This document shows positions 23,261 to 31,395 of a stretch of 36,038 nt of DNA, one piece after another. Below the pieces are notes generated by a model, which had not been told where the DNA came from, made no database searches, and saw only the letters and a list, made by a program, of their open reading frames with translations. The DNA lies in contig VSOB01000012.1 in the NCBI GenBank assembly GCA_009774625.1, forward strand, positions 1-36,038, given 5' to 3'. Made by a program: the position numbers and the translations under genes. The first letter of the stretch is position 1, and the number at the start of each line of letters is the position of its first letter. This DNA comes from Lachnospiraceae bacterium. Its GTDB lineage: Bacteria; Bacillota; Clostridia; Lachnospirales; Lachnospiraceae.

Positions 23261-24277
23261 TTATTCTTCATATCCGTTGGGATTGTTTTTCTGCCATCTC
23301 CAGGAATCTTCACACATTTCCCGGATGCCATACTCAGCTTTCCAGCCAAGTTCCTTTTCTGCTTTGGAAGCATCCGCGTAACAGGTGGCAATGTCGCCTG
23401 CACGCCTGTCCTTGATTACATAAGGAATCTTCACCCCGGAAGCCTCTTCGAAGTTCTTTACAATATCCAGTACGCTGTAGCCCGCACCGGTACCCAGATT
23501 GTAAATCTCCGTTCCCGGATTCTGCCGGATCTTTTCGATGGCCTTCACATGGCCCTTAGCCAGATCCACTACATGGATATAGTCCCGTACCCCGGTTCCG
23601 TCCGGCGTATCATAATCATTGCCGAATACACCCAGCTCTTTCAATTTTCCCACTGCCACCTGTGTAATATAAGGCATCAGGTTATTGGGAATGCCATTGG
23701 GATTTTCCCCGATGGTACCGCTCTTATGAGCGCCGATAGGATTGAAATACCGCAGCAGGATCACATTCCATTCCGGGTCCGCTTTCTGCATGTCCATCAG
23801 AATCTGTTCCAGCATTCCTTTGGTCTGTCCGTAAGGATTGGTAATCTGTCCCTTAGGGCACTCTTCCGTAATCGGGATAAAAGCCGGATTGCCATAGACT
23901 GTGGCTGAGGAAGAGAAAATAATATTTTTCACATTATGACGGCGCATCACATCCACCAGAACCAGTGTGCCGCTGATATTATTGTAATAATATTCCCAGG
24001 GCTTAGCCACAGATTCGCCCACTGCTTTCAGTCCTGCGAAATGGATGCAGCAGTCAATAGACTCTGCAGCAAATACCTTTTCCAGCCCTTCTCTGTCCAG
24101 TATATCCACCTCATAAAAGGTGACCGGCTTCCCTGTAATCTTCTCCACCCGTTTCAAAGATTTCTCACTGGAATTGCTCAGATTATCCACCACGACCACA
24201 TCGTAGCCGGCCTCCTGCAACTCCACTACCGTATGGCTGCCGATATAGCCGGCGCCGCCTGTTACCAAGATTGCCAT
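23261..24277 (-). CDS. galE: UDP-glucose 4-epimerase
   Basis: 338 residues, standard length. It interconverts UDP-glucose and UDP-galactose (and in some forms the N-acetyl sugars) through NAD+. Rossmann motif GGAGYIGSH at residues 7-15; catalytic SSSAT at 122-126 and Y149-x3-K153 in PYGQTK; RYFNPIGAH and the C-terminal RRAGDIA follow. GGAGG precedes the ATG. No Leloir genes galK or galT are nearby; instead a UDP-sugar pyrophosphorylase gene lies directly upstream on the same strand, which suggests nucleotide-sugar supply for surface glycans. Confidence 0.96.
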   Translation of the reverse strand: MAILVTGGAGYIGSHTVVELQEAGYDVVVVDNLSNSSEKSLKRVEKITGKPVTFYEVDILDREGLEKVFAAESIDCCIHFAGLKAVGESVAKPWEYYYNNISGTLVLVDVMRRHNVKNIIFSSSATVYGNPAFIPITEECPKGQITNPYGQTKGMLEQILMDMQKADPEWNVILLRYFNPIGAHKSGTIGENPNGIPNNLMPYITQVAVGKLKELGVFGNDYDTPDGTGVRDYIHVVDLAKGHVKAIEKIRQNPGTEIYNLGTGAGYSVLDIVKNFEEASGVKIPYVIKDRRAGDIATCYADASKAEKELGWKAEYGIREMCEDSWRWQKNNPNGYEE

Positions 24278-24347
24278 AGCTCCTCCTGTTCCGGAATGTA
24301 CCCGCCTGCGTACTTCCTGATTCTATTTGTTTTCTCTTTCTGCTCTC

Positions 24348-24376
24348 AGTGTACAGAAAAACCCTGCTGCCTTCAA
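24348..24376 (-). promoter_or_regulatory. Promoter of galE
   Basis: The minus strand has TTGAAG (24376-24371), a 17-bp spacer and TACACT (24353-24348). The separate TTGACA further upstream has no partner -10 at good spacing. Confidence 0.45.
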
Positions 24377-24458
24377 GATGGGAATGTTATAGAAATCTGT
24401 CAAAATGTTAAACCGATTTCCATCTCCATACAAGTCCCATGCCTTATTCGACAGTCCT

Positions 24459-25691
24459 TTACAGCTCTATGCCGTTCTTTGCCAGCAGCGCTCTTGCACT
24501 CTCTACAGAGTCAACACCGGTTTTGTTTTTAATCGGGGCAAATTCCTTCTCCCGTACCACTTCATACGGAAGGCAGCTATCCAGTTCATGTACCATGTCC
24601 AGCACAAGCTGCTCATATTTATAGCCGTTGGGTTCCTCCGGCCGTATCAGATTTCCCTTTTCATCCAGATGCGGAATCTTTTTTTCCACCACATGCAGCG
24701 GCAGATGATTGTTCATAATTGCTTCCAGATCCCGTACCCGGAACAGATAGTTTAAAATAGCTCCGAAATTATAAGCCGGCTCTCCTTTTTCATCCTTTGC
24801 CTCCATCATGCCGCGGGTCAGTTCATAATATTCAACAATGGATGGTCTGCCATCCTCCAGACACATTACTCCCACCTTTTCGTCCGGCGCCGCCTTCCGT
24901 ACTACCTTTGAGCCGGATGCTTTATTCTCTGCAATCACCGCTCCTACAAAACACGGATCTGCAATCCGCTGCAGTACATTGTCCACAGCAAATACATTCA
25001 GCCATTCCACGCCAAGCGTGCGCATCTTCTCTCCGACTCCGCTCCGCTCCATAGAAACAAACCAGCCGCCGTTCCCATTGGGGGACGTGGAAATCTTTCC
25101 TTTTTCTTCCATATATACTCTGCCGTCATAATCGGAGGCCGGGGCCATCTCCTGCCGGAAGAAAAACACATACTCCTCCCGGTATCCGAAACAGGCATGG
25201 TCCCGGAAAAACTGCACGGTTGCCTCATGGTTTTTATCACTGGTCATCACAAAAAACGGAATCCAGGCGCCGCTCTGCTCTACCACATCCAGCGCATTGC
25301 GAATGATCCGTTCAAAAATATAGACCGGTCTGGTCAATCCTATGTCGTACATCCCTTTGGGGTCCTCCGAGCCCAGCCGGGTCCCCATACCTCCTGCCAG
25401 CAGTACTGCGCCCACTTTTCCGGCTCTGATCGCCTCCAGTCCCAGCCGCTCAAACTCCTCTTTCCGCGCCCCGCTCTCCTCAAGCTCCATAGCCGCCAAC
25501 GGAGCGATCTGCCCCCTGCCTGGCTGCTTTTTCTCCTCTTTGTCCCTGGAAGTCAACACGGAAAAATCCGTTGCCATAATCTGCGCCAGCAGTGCTTCCT
25601 TCTGCTCCCCTGACAATTCTTCATAATACTGCAGGACATGCAGTTGTCCATATGTTTTTAATTTTTCATATGCTTTTTCATAGGTTGTCAT
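24459..25691 (-). CDS. UDPGP-type uridylyltransferase (UAP1-like UDP-sugar pyrophosphorylase)
   Basis: 410 residues from the ATG at 25691 (GGTGGA six bases upstream). It transfers UMP from UTP to a sugar-1-phosphate. The nucleotide-binding loop LLAGGMGTRLGSEDPKGMYD is at about residues 98-116. FFVMTSDKNHEATVQFF, FAVDNVLQRIADPCFVG and KVGVMCLEDGRPSIVEYYEL follow the order of the UDPGP family, closest by eye to eukaryotic UDP-N-acetylhexosamine pyrophosphorylases rather than to bacterial GalU or GlmU. The sugar (GlcNAc-1-P, Glc-1-P or other) cannot be read from sequence. The position next to galE fits a shared UDP-sugar role. Confidence 0.88.
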   Translation of the reverse strand: MTTYEKAYEKLKTYGQLHVLQYYEELSGEQKEALLAQIMATDFSVLTSRDKEEKKQPGRGQIAPLAAMELEESGARKEEFERLGLEAIRAGKVGAVLLAGGMGTRLGSEDPKGMYDIGLTRPVYIFERIIRNALDVVEQSGAWIPFFVMTSDKNHEATVQFFRDHACFGYREEYVFFFRQEMAPASDYDGRVYMEEKGKISTSPNGNGGWFVSMERSGVGEKMRTLGVEWLNVFAVDNVLQRIADPCFVGAVIAENKASGSKVVRKAAPDEKVGVMCLEDGRPSIVEYYELTRGMMEAKDEKGEPAYNFGAILNYLFRVRDLEAIMNNHLPLHVVEKKIPHLDEKGNLIRPEEPNGYKYEQLVLDMVHELDSCLPYEVVREKEFAPIKNKTGVDSVESARALLAKNGIEL

Positions 25692-25805
25692 ATCCATTCC
25701 ACCTTTCCTGTTTCCATAATACACCGCATCTCTTATAACACGATCATGCTTTGATGATGCAGTAAAATCATGCTCATATTACAGGCGGCCTACAGTCAGC
25801 CTGTG

Positions 25806-26726
25806 TCAGTCCAGCGAAAGAGCGTCAAAAAATCCTCCGCTCTGAAACCTCGCATCTTTCTCCTTCAGCAGATAGGCCTTCATCTCTGCCAGTTCCGCGC
25901 CCATATCACAGAGCGCCGCATCAAAATTCTGCTCGGTCAGCGCACCGATATCCAGCAGGATATCGTAATATTCCTTTCTGTTTCCAAATTCCTCTTTTAC
26001 GATCTTCCATGCCGCCTCACAGGCACACCCCTTGGTATGTGCGTTGATATAATCGGCCAGCTCCCGGCGCACTTCCACCCCAAGCCCCATATCATACAGG
26101 AGCCGCAGCAACGCCAGCCGGGACTTGCTTTTACGCTTCTGTTCCAGGAAATAATCCAGATTGTTTTCCATGCTGCCTATATCCTCTTCGCCGCATAAAA
26201 TCGTATTCTGGTAGCCATCCCGGTCCGGCGTGCGCAGCACCTGCAGCAGCCGGGTATCCCACTTCCGAATCCAGGCTTCTCCGCCCGCCTCCAACGGATT
26301 TAAGAGATACGGATCTTCCAGTTTGTGCACGGTGGCCGCCAGCAGGCCGCCGATACAGGCCTGATCGGCTTTTGGCAGGGCACTCCCGCCGTCCTGTTCC
26401 AGCAGCATGAATTCCAGCCGTTCACACTGCAGAAAAGAGCCCTTGCCAAACCGGATGCGCCGTCTGGGCATATGCACACAGAACAGTCTGCTGCAATAGG
26501 CAAATGCCCAATCGTCAATCTCCCGGATGCTCTCCGGCAGAAAGACCTCCTGTATCCGCTTGTTGCTGAGAAATGCTTTTCTGCCGATTTTCACAATCTC
26601 CGCTCCGTCTATATGCTCCGGTATCCGGGCAACGCTGCCGCTGCCCTTCCATTGCAGCACTGTCCCCTTTCCTTCCCTCTCCTCATATTGGAAAGCCCAT
26701 TCTCCCGATTCCCATTCTCTGATCAT
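25806..26726 (-). CDS. Leucine-rich repeat (BspA-like, LRR_5) protein of the AAA/VWA module
   Basis: 306 residues, no signal peptide. The N-terminal third holds LRR_5-type repeats (about 25-110: SVARIPEHIDGAEIVKIGRKAF, VFLPESIREIDDWAFAYCSRL, then a cysteine- and arginine-rich repeat). The rest is helical and charged without a family I recognise (EQKRKSKSRLALLRLLYDMG; a final acidic/basic segment). It starts nine bases after the stop of the MoxR-type ATPase gene and is presumably read with it. It may provide a binding surface for the ATPase pair, which is inference from position only. Confidence 0.82.
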   Translation of the reverse strand: MIREWESGEWAFQYEEREGKGTVLQWKGSGSVARIPEHIDGAEIVKIGRKAFLSNKRIQEVFLPESIREIDDWAFAYCSRLFCVHMPRRRIRFGKGSFLQCERLEFMLLEQDGGSALPKADQACIGGLLAATVHKLEDPYLLNPLEAGGEAWIRKWDTRLLQVLRTPDRDGYQNTILCGEEDIGSMENNLDYFLEQKRKSKSRLALLRLLYDMGLGVEVRRELADYINAHTKGCACEAAWKIVKEEFGNRKEYYDILLDIGALTEQNFDAALCDMGAELAEMKAYLLKEKDARFQSGGFFDALSLD

Positions 26727-26735
26727 TTCTTTCTT

Positions 26736-28241
26736 TTACAGCCCCAGTGCTGTTATTTCCTCCTGCAGTTCATTTCTCCGCTCTGAAATCAGCAGCGCAT
26801 TATTATGCCGCGTATAGTCCTCACTTCCAAACATTCCGATAAACCGGGCGCTGTCGTCATTGACTGTCAGCTCTGTCACAAAAATCAGCATTTCATTGCC
26901 CTCCGGAAATACCTCTTCCAAAAATCCGAAAAGTGCATGGAGACGTCCGCTTACCTGCCCGGTTTCCTGTTTCATGGCATTCACCCGCTCCTGGAACCGT
27001 TTCTGCGTCCCGTCAAAGCCTCCGTCCGCATCCTGCTTCAGCAGGCATGCCTTTTGCTCTGCCTGCAAAAATGCCAGTACCTGCTTTTTCTTTTTCCGCT
27101 CTGCTTTCGACAATGCGCCTGCTTTCTGCAGTGACAACAGATGCTCCTCCAGCCGCTTCGTCTGCCCTTCCAGGAGCGTTTCCAATGCTGCATCTCCCCT
27201 GGCCAGCAGTGCTTTGACCGCCTTTAATACACCGGTCAGCTCTTTCAAATAGTCGGCCGTCTCCACAACTCTGCGCATCTCGCTTTGTATCTGATCCAGC
27301 AGCATTCCCAGCAGAGACAGCCGTTCGTCAAAGGGAGCCATCCTGGCTCTCTCTTTGGCCGACTCCGGCGCCTGCCCCGACAAAATGTTCCAGATCTGAT
27401 AATCCCGTTTGTACTTATTATAAAGTTCATAATAAGCCGTAAATTCTCTGGCTATCTTTTCATTGCGGATATACTGGCTCACCAGCTCTTCCTCCACCGG
27501 CAGTCCTTCCTCTTCATACAAAAGCAAAATTTCCGATAAGTCCTCCCAGCCTCTGGCCGTCACATACGTCTTGCCCTTCATGGTAGCTTCTATCCGATAA
27601 AAATGCTCCTTCTTCAGCTCCAGATAATTCAGAATGGCGCTGTGGATCCCCCGTCCGGACGCGTATTCCTTCCACGTCCGATAGTCCGCCTCCACATCCA
27701 GCACTTTCAGCCGATCCAGCGTCACCACATCAAATTCCCGGACAGATTTATTATATTCCGGCGGGTTTCCGGCGGTCACCACCACCCATCCTTCCGGAAT
27801 CCTGTGCCGCCCGAATACTTTGTACTGCAAAAACTGCAGCATGGACGGAGCCAGTGTTTCCGATACGCAGTTGATTTCATCCAGAAACAGGATACCTTCC
27901 CGGATACCGCTTCCTTCCATCGTCTCGTATATGGAAGAAATAATTTCACTCATAGTATACTCGGAAACATCTGTCGTAACACCATCATAGGTTTTCTGAC
28001 AGATAAAGGGCAGCCCCAATGCAGACTGTCTGGTATGATGGGTCATGGAATAGGACACCAGCGCAAGTCCCAGTTCCTGTGCGATCTGCTCCATAATAGC
28101 CGTTTTGCCGATTCCGGGCGCTCCCAGCAAAAATACCGGTCTCTGCCGGACCACCGGGATCCGGTATTCCCCGAACTCATCTTTCTTCAAATAGATTCTT
28201 ACGCAGTCTTTAATATAATCCTTCGCCTGCTTAATATTCAT
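26736..28241 (-). CDS. MoxR-type AAA+ ATPase
   Basis: 501 residues. The AAA+ domain occupies about residues 30-260: Walker A GAPGIGKT at 40-47, Walker B ILFLDEIN at 117-124, and sensor 1 at N159 in VVVTAGNP. The C-terminal half is unusual in length, with a Lys/Glu-rich coiled region (about 330-430) and a final mixed segment. MoxR-type ATPases act with VWA-domain proteins as chaperone pairs that load metals or activate enzymes; here the VWA gene overlaps it by four bases (ATGA). GGAGGGACATAAGGG precedes the start. Target unknown. Confidence 0.9.
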   Translation of the reverse strand: MNIKQAKDYIKDCVRIYLKKDEFGEYRIPVVRQRPVFLLGAPGIGKTAIMEQIAQELGLALVSYSMTHHTRQSALGLPFICQKTYDGVTTDVSEYTMSEIISSIYETMEGSGIREGILFLDEINCVSETLAPSMLQFLQYKVFGRHRIPEGWVVVTAGNPPEYNKSVREFDVVTLDRLKVLDVEADYRTWKEYASGRGIHSAILNYLELKKEHFYRIEATMKGKTYVTARGWEDLSEILLLYEEEGLPVEEELVSQYIRNEKIAREFTAYYELYNKYKRDYQIWNILSGQAPESAKERARMAPFDERLSLLGMLLDQIQSEMRRVVETADYLKELTGVLKAVKALLARGDAALETLLEGQTKRLEEHLLSLQKAGALSKAERKKKKQVLAFLQAEQKACLLKQDADGGFDGTQKRFQERVNAMKQETGQVSGRLHALFGFLEEVFPEGNEMLIFVTELTVNDDSARFIGMFGSEDYTRHNNALLISERRNELQEEITALGL

Positions 28242-29563
28242 CCCTTATGTCCCTCCTCCAGCATATCATCATACAAAGTGAGCGAAATCGCCCAGGGCGG
28301 AGGCGGCATCCGATTATCATCCTCCTCCGGAAATGCAAAAATCACATCATAGTCCGGCATAACCTCCGGATAGATGCCATACCCGTCCGTAAAATAGATC
28401 AGGCCTTTCAGATTTTCAAACTCTCCCCGCTGCCGCAGCTCTTCCAGATACGAAAACACCGGACGGAAATCAGTACCTCCAAAGCCATGCAGTTTTCCCT
28501 CTTTCATAAACCGGTCAAAATCCCCGTCACAAGTGATCTTTGTATCGCTTTGTATCTCATGGTCACACTGCAGGATATGCACATTGATCTTATGAAAAAA
28601 GTTTTCCGTCCCTTTCAGGATCCCATAGGTTTTCCGCAAAAAGCCCCGCACTACCTCACCCCGGCAGGAGGCAGAGGTATCCAGTGCAATGACAAATTCC
28701 TTTACCTTATGTTCCTCTTTATATTCCAGCGGCTCCACCAACGGCAGATTCCCATAGACAGACAATCCATACGTATAGTAAATATAATCAAACTCATCTT
28801 CATTGACACGGATGTCCTCCCCCATCACAGCAAATCTGCGCAGCAGTTCTCCATAATCATATCGTTCCCTGGTTGCCTCTGCAAGATTCTTTTCCAGACT
28901 TTCCGACCGGTTTTTCTCCTGAGAGAACGTTTTCAAATCCGTTTTCACCCGTTCACTGATCTTTTTCCACTGTTCCTGTGTCAGGCTCAGTTCTTCCTGT
29001 GTCCGCCAGTACAGGTGGGCATCCTGACAAAACAGCACTGTCAGTTCCTGTTTTTCCAACGGTCCCATCCCGCTGCGTACAAAATACCGGTAGATCTTTT
29101 CCGCCGTCAGGCCGCCTGCATCTATCTTCATAAAATGCAGCTTCCGCGCTCTTTCCTCGTCCTGCTTCAGCGCTATATCCGGGAAACCGATTTCCAGTAT
29201 GGTCTGTTCCACTGCCATATCCGCAGCCATATCCCAGTATTCCTGCTCCACTTTATCATACGAAAATCCATGAAAGAAAATAAGATGCAGCAGCACATGC
29301 AGATACATATGTCCCACACTGCCCGGATCTTCCCGGTATTTCTGCAGTACAAAAACCGGATCATAGTATATCGTCCTGCCGTCACAGGCCATACATCCCG
29401 ATACCTTCCCCGGTGCGGACGATATATGCGCCAGCGCCGTATCCAGAAACCTCAGATGCATCATGATGCTGTCCCGCGCCAGCTTCATCACCTCCGCAGC
29501 CAGTGTTTCAATTTTTCTGCTTTTTTCACTTTTATTGCTGTCTCTTTCCTCCGACCGCTTCAA
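28238..29563 (-). CDS. VWA-like protein with putative metallopeptidase domain (DUF2201-like)
   Basis: 441 residues from a TTG at 29563, chosen because AAGGA lies eight bases upstream and because a terminator of the preceding gene (29651-29680) lies inside any longer frame; the exact start is uncertain. The N-terminal part resembles the DUF2201 metallopeptidase-like domain, with H89-V-L-L-H93 followed by FFH where active members have HExxH, so the catalytic Glu is missing. The C-terminal VWA-like domain has MIDAS residues DTSAS (295-299), GGTD (362-365) and TDG (392-394). Its stop overlaps the start of the MoxR-type ATPase gene. It is likely the substrate-binding partner of that ATPase. Confidence 0.82.
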   Translation of the reverse strand: MKRSEERDSNKSEKSRKIETLAAEVMKLARDSIMMHLRFLDTALAHISSAPGKVSGCMACDGRTIYYDPVFVLQKYREDPGSVGHMYLHVLLHLIFFHGFSYDKVEQEYWDMAADMAVEQTILEIGFPDIALKQDEERARKLHFMKIDAGGLTAEKIYRYFVRSGMGPLEKQELTVLFCQDAHLYWRTQEELSLTQEQWKKISERVKTDLKTFSQEKNRSESLEKNLAEATRERYDYGELLRRFAVMGEDIRVNEDEFDYIYYTYGLSVYGNLPLVEPLEYKEEHKVKEFVIALDTSASCRGEVVRGFLRKTYGILKGTENFFHKINVHILQCDHEIQSDTKITCDGDFDRFMKEGKLHGFGGTDFRPVFSYLEELRQRGEFENLKGLIYFTDGYGIYPEVMPDYDVIFAFPEEDDNRMPPPPWAISLTLYDDMLEEGHKG

Positions 29564-29650
29564 ATCCTGATTCCTTTCTTTCCCTGTGATTTTGCAGGCA
29601 GATCTGTAAGACCCGTAAGACCTGCAATGCCCGCACCTTCGCAGACGTGC

Positions 29651-29680
29651 AAAACAAGCAGACACGAATGCCTGCTTGTC
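29651..29680 (-). terminator. Terminator after DUF3048 gene
   Basis: On the minus strand ACAAGCAG (29679-29672) pairs with CTGCTTGT (29661-29654), followed by TTTTGC. It separates the DUF3048 gene from the VWA/AAA/LRR module. The stretch 29564-29650 contains a short duplicated GTAAGACC and no other clear signal; I see no strong promoter for the module. Confidence 0.75.
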
Positions 29681-29708
29681 CGTTCTGCGTTATTTCTGTG
29701 CTGCTTCC

Positions 29709-30755
29709 TTAGGAAAAACTTACGCTTCTGCCTTTCTGTGCCACTGCTATGTAAGTCTTTCCTTCATTTAACTGAATCTCATTGCCATTGTCATCAAAAT
29801 ATACCGTAGGCGAATACTCTGCCACCTTTGCCCAGGTAATATGGATCGCTTTTCCTTTGGTGAAGTAGTAACCATCTTCGGTAGTATCCATATTCTGGAA
29901 TGTGAGGTATCCTTTCTTGTCAAGAGTTTCCCACTTGGTATACTGTACGATTACATTGGCAAACGCAAGCTGTTCTCCGTTATTGCCGTCTACCTGAGCT
30001 TTGCCGTGTATCGTCTTTTTATACAGTCCGGTGGCCGGATCATAGGTAAATGCACTCTTGGTATAAGGGAATACCTGTGCCAGGCTGATGCTGTTGGCTG
30101 TTGCGGCTGCTGCGCCATACTGCTCCAGTGTATTCACACCCTGTGCAAAAGTAAAATGCTTTGCATTGTAATATTCCGGACGGATGGTCAGAGAATATCC
30201 CTGCTGCTGTGCGGCCTTGGTGATACCGTTTGCACTGATGTACGCATTGTGGGGAGCCTTTCTGTCAGTAGTCCGGAAGAACGAACCGGCTCCCGGCGCT
30301 GCGCCTCCCACGCCATATTCATAGGTACCGGAGATATTGTTGATATCCGGCAGGGAAATACGGTCTTTCATGTAAACCACGCCGCCGAAATGAATGAGAA
30401 TCGGATCCCATTCCGTAGCCTGCGGGATATAGTAAGCACGGCAGCTTCTTACATTTCCGATTTTGGAAAGCCCCTGCCAGTCATCGATCACAGCCATCTG
30501 ACGGGAAATATCCCCCTCTTCCATAATTTCATATAAAACCTTTGCATGGCTGATGCCATAGGACGGCTGCGCCACCTTATCTGTGGGCATCATAATCGCA
30601 ATCGGACGTGTGAGAGCCTGCTCCGGTGAAATAATCTCATTTGTATATACGCTTCGGGTCTCTTCTGCCTGTACCTCTCCTGCCGGGGCCAACGCACTGA
30701 CACAGGCTGCCACCGTCAGCAGAGAAATCATTTTTGCCAATCTTTGAAACTTCAT
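29709..30755 (-). CDS. DUF3048 (YerB-like) secreted protein
   Basis: 348 residues. An N-terminal signal peptide (about 1-30, LAKMISLLTVAACVSALAPAGEVQA) is followed by the DUF3048 domain. RPIAIMMPTDKVAQPSYGISHAKVLYEIMEEGDISRQMAVI at the start, the IGNVRSCRAYYI segment, and FRTTDRKAPHNAYIS follow the family pattern. The C-terminal DUF3048_C part has GKAIHITWAK and PTVYFDDNG. Surface location is expected; there is no lipobox cysteine at the cleavage site. Biochemical function is unknown for the family; B. subtilis YerB is a lipoprotein. AAGGAGG precedes the ATG, and the promoter is strong. Confidence 0.88.
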   Translation of the reverse strand: MKFQRLAKMISLLTVAACVSALAPAGEVQAEETRSVYTNEIISPEQALTRPIAIMMPTDKVAQPSYGISHAKVLYEIMEEGDISRQMAVIDDWQGLSKIGNVRSCRAYYIPQATEWDPILIHFGGVVYMKDRISLPDINNISGTYEYGVGGAAPGAGSFFRTTDRKAPHNAYISANGITKAAQQQGYSLTIRPEYYNAKHFTFAQGVNTLEQYGAAAATANSISLAQVFPYTKSAFTYDPATGLYKKTIHGKAQVDGNNGEQLAFANVIVQYTKWETLDKKGYLTFQNMDTTEDGYYFTKGKAIHITWAKVAEYSPTVYFDDNGNEIQLNEGKTYIAVAQKGRSVSFS

Positions 30756-30806
30756 AGTATCCTCCTTTTCTTAATCAGGTTTCAAATACCCATTATTACC
30801 CTTTTC

Positions 30807-30835
30807 AGTATACCCTTGTTTTGTCACACCGTCAA
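30807..30835 (-). promoter_or_regulatory. Promoter of DUF3048 gene
   Basis: The minus strand has TTGACG (30835-30830), a 17-bp spacer and TATACT (30812-30807). Confidence 0.65.
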
Positions 30836-30884
30836 ACCTTTTTCATATCATGAAGTAAAGTAAGTAACGTAATCAGGAGCCATT

Positions 30885-31307
30885 ATGGATAATTATTATG
30901 AACCGGATATGGAAACCGCCATATCGGACGAAATCGTATCTGCAGAAGAAACCTATACCTGTTCCAAAGAATGCGGCTGTCATGAAGGAGAATGTGAAAT
31001 TCCCGCCGCATGCAATAATGTATTCTATCAGTCTGATCTGGTGAGTGTGCCGGTGAAAGTCGTCCCCTTTGCCAAAGCCGGGCCATGCACCACAGTCTGC
31101 TGCGGTTCCCCCATCATCACCTCCGGCGATGCCTGCCTGGGCGAAGTGGGCCAGGTATGCGAATTTACCATTACGCAGAAAATCTGTGTCAAACTGCCTC
31201 TGCATTTTGGTGCATCCGTCACCATTGACCGGACCAAAATCCAGTGCGGCGGCGTTTCCGAAACAGAATGCGACTGCAAAAATCCCTGTATTCGCAGATG
31301 TGACTGA
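30885..31307 (+). CDS. Cysteine-rich small protein, function unknown
   Basis: 140 residues with 16 cysteines, no signal peptide. Cysteines cluster at the N-terminus (CSKECGCHEGEC), the middle (GPCTTVCCGS) and the C-terminus (CDCKNPCIRRCD), around a hydrophobic beta-like core (VSVPVKVVPFAKAG; FTITQKICVKLPLHFGASV). The ends look like metal-binding or disulfide-linked tails. A spore-coat or surface-layer role is possible, but the sequence shows none. CAGGAG precedes the ATG. It is divergent from the DUF3048 gene, with no clear SigA promoter of its own (TTGTCA-N17-CATATC is the best), which would fit a sporulation or other alternative sigma factor, unproven. A strong terminator follows. Confidence 0.75.
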   Translation: MDNYYEPDMETAISDEIVSAEETYTCSKECGCHEGECEIPAACNNVFYQSDLVSVPVKVVPFAKAGPCTTVCCGSPIITSGDACLGEVGQVCEFTITQKICVKLPLHFGASVTIDRTKIQCGGVSETECDCKNPCIRRCD

Positions 31308-31332
31308 TCTTTCCAAACCATATGCACAGTAA

Positions 31333-31376
31333 AAAGGAACGGAATCCTGCTCCCAGGGATTCCGTTCCTTTTGTTT
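31333..31376. terminator. Bidirectional terminator between cysteine-rich gene and chemoreceptor
   Basis: GGAACGGAATCC (31336-31347) pairs with GGATTCCGTTCC (31357-31368), with TTTTGTTTTT on the plus strand and an A-tract (31331-31335) giving T residues on the minus strand. It ends both converging transcripts. Confidence 0.9.
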
Positions 31377-31395
31377 TTGGCCGTACAGTCTCCGG

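Noticed and set aside
28247..29809. 520-codon plus-strand open frame opposite the VWA gene
   Set aside because: Same kind of antisense shadow; no start signal and no protein-like composition.
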